Notes under the pieces: model-generated | What the model was told of the DNA's origin: nothing | Databases searched by the model: none | Seen by the model: the letters and a program-made list of their open reading frames with translations, nothing else | Shown: positions 59,775 through 64,000 of the stretch, one piece after another | How positions within the stretch are numbered: position 1 is the stretch's first letter | Layout of the letters: each line of letters opens with the position of its first letter | Assembly (NCBI GenBank): GCA_937863385.1 | Contig: CALMBW010000027.1 | Location: 82,329-146,328 of the forward strand | DNA from: an uncultured Actinomycetes bacterium | GTDB taxonomy: Bacteria > Actinomycetota > CADDZG01 > WHSQ01 | DNA length: 64,000 nucleotides | Direction: 5' to 3' | Translations under genes and position numbers: made by a program

Positions 59775-62700
59775 ATGAAAAGGAGCATGCGTCCTCTCGT
59801 GTCCATCGCCCTCGCGTCCATCGCGATCGCTGCGGGCTTCCCTCAGGGTTCTCCGGTGAACGGAGCCGCGAAGGCTTCCGTTCTGGTGGACCAAGGTCTC
59901 AACGCGTCCGAGGAGCCGGCGTTCCGCAAGGCCCTGAAGCTGCTCAAGACCGACCCCAACGTCGACTCGATCATCACGGTGCGACAGTCGGCCAAGCCAC
60001 TTCAGGGATGTCGCAAGACCGGAACCGTGTACTGGGTCTACGCAGCGCGGGGAACGATCTGTTTCACGCGCAAACCCAAGGGGGCCGGATGGAGATTCTC
60101 CGTCCAGGTGGTCAAGGGAAAGAATCCGCTGAGAAAGCAAGATCCGACCGCGCTCTCGACATTGGAAGAGGAGCGCAAAGCCAGTACGTTCGTCGAGGAC
60201 CCGACCCCCCGCAACATCATCGCTTCCAACAAGGTCACCTACCCGTATGCATACGAACGGATCGCTGCCGAGTTCGATGGGGACCGGGCCGGTGACTTCG
60301 TCATCCTGCAACGCAACAACTCCGACAGTGGGAACAAGGGCGGGCACGCCCACCTCGGTGTTTCTCAATCGCGTTCTACGTTCTTGATCGCCGGTCGCGG
60401 CGCGCGCAGATCCCCCCTGAGCGCGAAAGCCGAAAGGCGGCTGCGCATGAAGCACCCCGATATCGCGCCGACGGTAGCACGCGCACTCGGCGTCAACCCC
60501 TACTTCCAGGACACGAACGAACCCGCAACACTGTTGAATGGCAAGCCGTCACAAACGGCGTTACTAGAACGGCAAGACGGCAGGGTCTTGAATCAGCTCT
60601 TGGAGCCCGTCTACAACACATTCGTAGTCTCGATCGACGGCCTCAGACCCGAGAACGTCTCTCCGACGCTCATGCCGAACCTCACATCGATGCTTGACGA
60701 GGAGTGTGTGCCCGGGGGGGTCTGTGCCACCAGCTACGAGCAGGCGCGCGCGATCATGGTGACCGAGACCAACGGCAACCACAACGCCATGATGACCGGG
60801 TCCTACGGAGAGACCTCCGGCCTGCTGTCCAACGAGTCTTTCGACCGCGCTGCGGGCGAGGAGATCGATCTTGACCAACCCGCCCTGAACCTCGCTGAAA
60901 CGCTCTTCGATCGCATCGAGCGCAAAGCGCCTTGGCTCAGGACCGCCCTGGTCATGGGCAAGAACAAGCTCACGTCTCTGTTCGACTGCACCAGGACAGA
61001 TGACGGTGAGTGCGGCCCTAGCTCGGCGAACCCCGAAGGGATCCCGGTCAACCACGTCTTGCCGGACTTCGTCGGCGGCGCGACTTCCGCACCAAGCGAC
61101 CCTGACATCGATTGCCCGGCCGAACCCGGAACTGGTTCCGGCTACGCGACCAACACCTGCACGATGGACGCGGCGCTGGCGCTGCTGGGCAGATCCGACC
61201 CGGACTTCACCTTCATCAACCTCAGTGAGGTCGATGGCATGTCGCACCTGTTCGGCGCCGACAGCCCCCAAGCGCAAGCAGCGGTAGCCGGTGCCGATCT
61301 CCAGCTTGGCCGTTTGGTCGACGCGCTTCGCGCCTCCGGCCGCTGGCAGCGCTCGACGGTGATAGTCACTGCGGACCACAACTTCGGAGACACCGTCTCG
61401 GCCGATAGCCGCATCTTCCTTGACTCAGCCCTGGGCGACGCCGGTCCGTCACCTTTCAAGGTGGTGACGCATGGGGGGAGTGCCTCGGTCTTCCTCACCG
61501 ATATGACCGATCCCGATCGGGCCCTGACCACCGACGAACAAGAGACTCTGAAAGCGATCCGCGCGGCAGCGCTTGGCACCGACGGGGTCGCAGAGGCGCT
61601 ATACCGGCGGCCGAACCCCTTGGACGGCGGAGACGAGAACACGCTTGATCGCGTTCACCCAGCATGGAAGCTCGGTGGCACCGGCAGGATCGGCGAGTTA
61701 CTGATCACCGCCGACGAGCAGCGTGTGCTCGTACCCGACATGCAAAGCTCCGACGGCGCGGTCTTGGGGCATCACGGACACCCGACAGACCGCGGCATCC
61801 CCTTCTACGTTCTGAGCGGCGGAACCTATGTGAAAGATCAATCTGTCTCGCCTTCGGACCCTGATCGGGTCAACGAGGGCGACGACACGAGCGAGCTCCC
61901 CGAGCAGGCCGAGCAGGTTGACATCGCTCCAACGATCGGATGGCTGCTCGGGGTGGGCGCCCCCGCCGACGCTGAAGGAAGGGTGCTCAAAGAAGCTTTC
62001 ACCAAGCACCCGAGCGTTGCCGAACGGCAAGGTGAGATCACCGAACCGATAGCCAAGCGCGCTGCGATCTTCATGTTCGATCAGAACAACTCCGTGTTGA
62101 TGCGTTGCCTCATCGACCCTCGCACCTGCGGTGACCCAATCCCTGAGGAAGCCCAAGACCCAGGGCTGATCCCGAACCTGAGTGCACTGGCGGCCGCCGG
62201 AACCCTGCTTCGCTACGGAAGCATCTCGGCCTGGCCCTCAGTCACGATGCCCAACCACAACACGGTGGGAAGTGGTGCGTATCCCGGCCATCACGGGTTG
62301 GTGAACAACCGTTTCTACCTGCGCCAGGAAAAGACCCTGGAAGCGCCGATCGACCCACAAGATCCCCGGAACCCTCTCTATGTGGGCACTTCTCGCTACC
62401 TCGTCGATGAGATCGAGACGCTGCACGAAGCCGTGCATCGAACCTACGGGGACTGGACACCCGCCGATGGACCCGATTCCGATAAGGCTTACACCGCATC
62501 GGTCGACGAACCCTCCGCAAGAGGGGCCGACTACGCCACGCTCGAACCGGCCGACAGCTTCCCGAACCCGGCCGACTACATCGCAACCCAGAACCCCTCC
62601 GAGTTGGCGCAAGACACGACGCAGGCGTGCGCGGACGAGAACCCAGATGGGTACGGCCTCGAGAGCACGCTCGACCACCAAGGTCAAACCCAAGCCCGGA

Positions 62701-63290
62701 GACTCTTCGATGATGAAGCGCAGCATCCCCTCCCCCGCTACCTGATCAACAACTTCACGCTCACAGATGGCTCGGGTCACCACTTCGGTTCGCACACCCC
62801 CTGCAACATCGCGGCCTATCGGGATTCCGATCGCAGGCTGGGGCGGATCCTTGATGCGATGGGTGGGGCTGGAGTCCTCGGCGAAACCCTGATCGTCATC
62901 ACCGGCGACCACGGTGCCGAGAACCAGGACCTCGAAGCTTCGGGGGGGCCGGGCGACTTTTCAACCAAGCTGACCGATGCGGGGATCGCGCATGTGATGG
63001 CGGACTGGCACGTGTACCTGCTGACCACCGCCGTTTCCGCCGATCCTTCGTCCTTCCAGCGGGGACAAGAGATCGAAACCACCTTCACGGTCACCGACGA
63101 TGACACTACCGAGCCGGTCGAAGGTGCCACTGTCAAGGTCACCGGCATAGCGGAGGGCACCGTCGAAGGCACGACGGACGCCGAAGGCAAGGTCACACTC
63201 ACCTTCACGCCCAGCAGACCCCGGTTGCGAGTACTCGTTACCGCTGAAGGGTTCTCCGACACCAGGATCCGCTACAAACCCCGTCGCTGA
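59775..63290 (+). CDS. Secreted protein with two type I phosphodiesterase domains
   Basis: A 1171-residue secreted protein. After a signal peptide (MRPLVSIALASIAIAAGFPQ) and an unassigned 170 residues, a first alkaline-phosphatase-superfamily domain has FVVSIDGLRPENVSPTLMPN, ETNGNHNAMMTG (likely Thr nucleophile), EVDGMSHLFGAD, TADHNFGDT and GHHGHPTD. A second domain runs from IFMFDQNNS with PSVTMPNHNTVGSGAYPGHHG, LTDGSGHHFGSHTP and ITGDHGAENQD. A C-terminal Ig-like domain (ADPSSFQRGQEIETTFTVTD) follows. Both domains keep the metal-site residues. Substrate unknown; ATG 59775 is the chosen start. Confidence 0.82.
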   Translation: MKRSMRPLVSIALASIAIAAGFPQGSPVNGAAKASVLVDQGLNASEEPAFRKALKLLKTDPNVDSIITVRQSAKPLQGCRKTGTVYWVYAARGTICFTRKPKGAGWRFSVQVVKGKNPLRKQDPTALSTLEEERKASTFVEDPTPRNIIASNKVTYPYAYERIAAEFDGDRAGDFVILQRNNSDSGNKGGHAHLGVSQSRSTFLIAGRGARRSPLSAKAERRLRMKHPDIAPTVARALGVNPYFQDTNEPATLLNGKPSQTALLERQDGRVLNQLLEPVYNTFVVSIDGLRPENVSPTLMPNLTSMLDEECVPGGVCATSYEQARAIMVTETNGNHNAMMTGSYGETSGLLSNESFDRAAGEEIDLDQPALNLAETLFDRIERKAPWLRTALVMGKNKLTSLFDCTRTDDGECGPSSANPEGIPVNHVLPDFVGGATSAPSDPDIDCPAEPGTGSGYATNTCTMDAALALLGRSDPDFTFINLSEVDGMSHLFGADSPQAQAAVAGADLQLGRLVDALRASGRWQRSTVIVTADHNFGDTVSADSRIFLDSALGDAGPSPFKVVTHGGSASVFLTDMTDPDRALTTDEQETLKAIRAAALGTDGVAEALYRRPNPLDGGDENTLDRVHPAWKLGGTGRIGELLITADEQRVLVPDMQSSDGAVLGHHGHPTDRGIPFYVLSGGTYVKDQSVSPSDPDRVNEGDDTSELPEQAEQVDIAPTIGWLLGVGAPADAEGRVLKEAFTKHPSVAERQGEITEPIAKRAAIFMFDQNNSVLMRCLIDPRTCGDPIPEEAQDPGLIPNLSALAAAGTLLRYGSISAWPSVTMPNHNTVGSGAYPGHHGLVNNRFYLRQEKTLEAPIDPQDPRNPLYVGTSRYLVDEIETLHEAVHRTYGDWTPADGPDSDKAYTASVDEPSARGADYATLEPADSFPNPADYIATQNPSELAQDTTQACADENPDGYGLESTLDHQGQTQARRLFDDEAQHPLPRYLINNFTLTDGSGHHFGSHTPCNIAAYRDSDRRLGRILDAMGGAGVLGETLIVITGDHGAENQDLEASGGPGDFSTKLTDAGIAHVMADWHVYLLTTAVSADPSSFQRGQEIETTFTVTDDDTTEPVEGATVKVTGIAEGTVEGTTDAEGKVTLTFTPSRPRLRVLVTAEGFSDTRIRYKPRR

Positions 63291-63310
63291 GGTCAAAGGA
63301 CGCAGCGCGT

Positions 63311-63529
63311 TCAGCGCCCGGTGAGCTCCCTGCGACGCTCCTGGAACTCCTGGAGGTCGATCTCGCCCCGAGCGAAGCGCTCCTCCAAGATCTCCTCGGC
63401 GCTACGGTGGGGGGTCTGCGGCTGCGAGATCCGAGACACCGCCCAGATCACGAGGGCGAACACCGCCACCCAGAACACCACCATCGAGATCGCTCCGAAC
63501 CATCCCCATCCATAACCTCCACCCATCAT
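63311..63529 (-). CDS. SHOCT-domain membrane protein
   Basis: A 72-residue protein: one membrane helix (GAISMVVFWVAVFALVIWAV) after a glycine-rich start, then the SHOCT element HRSAEEILEERFARGEIDLQ. ATG 63529 lies eight bases after AAAGGAG; the upstream GTG overlaps that site. SHOCT tails act as oligomerisation modules and recur in small membrane proteins near metal-handling genes. Followed two bases away on the same strand by another small membrane protein gene. Confidence 0.85.
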   Translation of the reverse strand: MMGGGYGWGWFGAISMVVFWVAVFALVIWAVSRISQPQTPHRSAEEILEERFARGEIDLQEFQERRRELTGR

Positions 63530-63531
63530 CG

Positions 63532-63765
63532 CTACCACTCCTTTCCCTGAGTCGGTGTCTCACGTGGTTCGTCCGCCTGCCCCTGTGGATGCCCGCTCGC
63601 GTGCATCCCCGCCATCATCAGTGGACAAAGGAGGAGGAGACCTACCAGGAGCACCGTCCCAAGGGGGACCCCGAACAACAAGACCACGGCCGGGGGCACC
63701 GAAATGACGAGGAAGATCCCCAAGGGAGGTCTGCTGAAAGCATCCTCGCGCCACCGGGTCATCAT
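63532..63765 (-). CDS. Small membrane protein, DUF2933-like
   Basis: A 77-residue protein starting at ATG 63765 behind AAGGAGG. Two hydrophobic stretches (PLGIFLVISVPPAVVLLFGV and GTVLLVGLLLLCPLMMAGMH) and the end LCPLMMAGMHASGH recall DUF2933 proteins, which lie in copper-resistance groups. Its end is 2 bp from the SHOCT gene. Metal-related function is inferred from this pairing. Confidence 0.65.
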   Translation of the reverse strand: MMTRWREDAFSRPPLGIFLVISVPPAVVLLFGVPLGTVLLVGLLLLCPLMMAGMHASGHPQGQADEPRETPTQGKEW

Positions 63766-63891
63766 CGTTCCTCCTTCCACCACTCGGCTCTATCGGCTTG
63801 ACGCTAGGCGGGGGCCGTGAAGGACCATCAAAGAAGGTGGTCGCTACCGGTGAAGGCCCGCCGCCCTAGCGCCGGCCGACTCCCGCCTCGC

Positions 63892-64000
63892 TTAACGAGA
63901 GCCGCCCATCATCCCGGAGCCGCCCATCATCCCGGAGCCGCCCATCATCCCGGAGCCGCCCATCATCCCGGAGCCGCCCATCATCCCGGAGCCGCCCATC
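63892..64000 (-). CDS. C-terminus of a Met/Gly/Ser hexapeptide-repeat protein (cut by window)
   Basis: The minus strand from the window edge reads repeated MMGGSG units ending MMGGSR and TAA at 63892-63894; the frame is continuous to the right edge. Only the last 36 codons are visible. The Met-rich repeat could bind copper or another soft metal, in keeping with the two small proteins next door. The upstream part, including any signal peptide, is outside the window. Confidence 0.6.
   Translation of the reverse strand, partial: MGGSGMMGGSGMMGGSGMMGGSGMMGGSGMMGGSR
63901..64000. repeat. 18-bp tandem repeat, five full units and a partial
   Basis: The unit GCCGCCCATCATCCCGGA repeats perfectly at 63901, 63919, 63937, 63955 and 63973, with a sixth partial copy at 63991 reaching the window end. 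It is read on the minus strand as MMGGSG. Perfect identity between units suggests recent expansion or slippage. Confidence 0.97.

Noticed and set aside
63901..64000. CRISPR array
   Set aside because: The 18-bp units are directly adjacent without spacers and read as a MMGGSG peptide repeat.

Overview
The window is chromosomal DNA from a G+C-rich bacterium, most likely an actinomycetote outside the well-studied orders. Supporting this are the gene order phoH-ybeY-CNNM-era-(recO-uppS)-glyS-dgt-dnaG-rpoD, a dimeric class II glycyl-tRNA synthetase, an HrcA/CIRCE heat-shock circuit, frequent GTG/TTG starts, and stop/start overlaps of 1-8 bp. The genus is not identifiable from the sequence. Fatty acids are made by a dissociated type II system, so this is not a typical mycolic-acid genus that relies on FAS I. 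I see no prophage, CRISPR array, rRNA gene or ordinary insertion sequence. No stretch over 300 bases lacks a gene.

Layout. 1-7.1 kb: a cut LysR regulator divergent from an EamA exporter, a P-loop NTPase coupled to an ABC exporter whose stop codon lies inside a tRNA-Met gene, a DCC-type thiol protein, nhaA behind a long leader, and a methyltransferase. 7.1-10.2 kb: a glycosyltransferase/methyltransferase/prenyltransferase-like operon and tRNA-Asn. 10.3-25.3 kb: rpoD, dnaG, dgt, two secreted paralogues, ppdK, a small beta-domain protein, glyS, two CNNM transporters, a MscS channel, uppS and recO. 25.3-28.3 kb: an insertion between recO and era holding an AbiEi/DUF559-like gene bracketed by perfect 57-bp direct repeats, a cold-shock-like gene and an ABC transporter pair. 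28.3-36.7 kb: a long minus-strand run of era, CNNM, ybeY, phoH, hit, mtaB, rsmE, dnaJ and hrcA with a perfect CIRCE element. 36.7-40 kb: a VanY-like lipoprotein, a fatty-acid desaturase with its TetR repressor and operators, and a LOG-like protein. 40-47 kb: hemW, lepA, rpsT, holA, comEC and comEA. 47-53 kb: a complete fatty-acid synthesis operon (acpS, fabL-like, fabF, acpP, fabG, fabH, a lysine-free biotinyl-domain protein, fabD) headed by an ECF sigma factor. 53-64 kb: an Eis-like acetyltransferase, leuS, several secreted proteins (lipoprotein, lysyl oxidase, double phosphodiesterase), and a small SHOCT/DUF2933-like/Met-Gly-repeat group cut by the window end.

Much of the window is housekeeping: replication (dnaG, holA), transcription (rpoD), translation (glyS, leuS, lepA, rpsT, era, ybeY, mtaB, rsmE) and envelope lipid supply (uppS, fab operon, desaturase). 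The least explained parts are the repeat-bounded DUF559 unit, the P-loop/ABC pair, the glycosyltransferase/methyltransferase/prenyltransferase-like triplet, the unusual members of the fab operon, and the secreted proteins near the right end.
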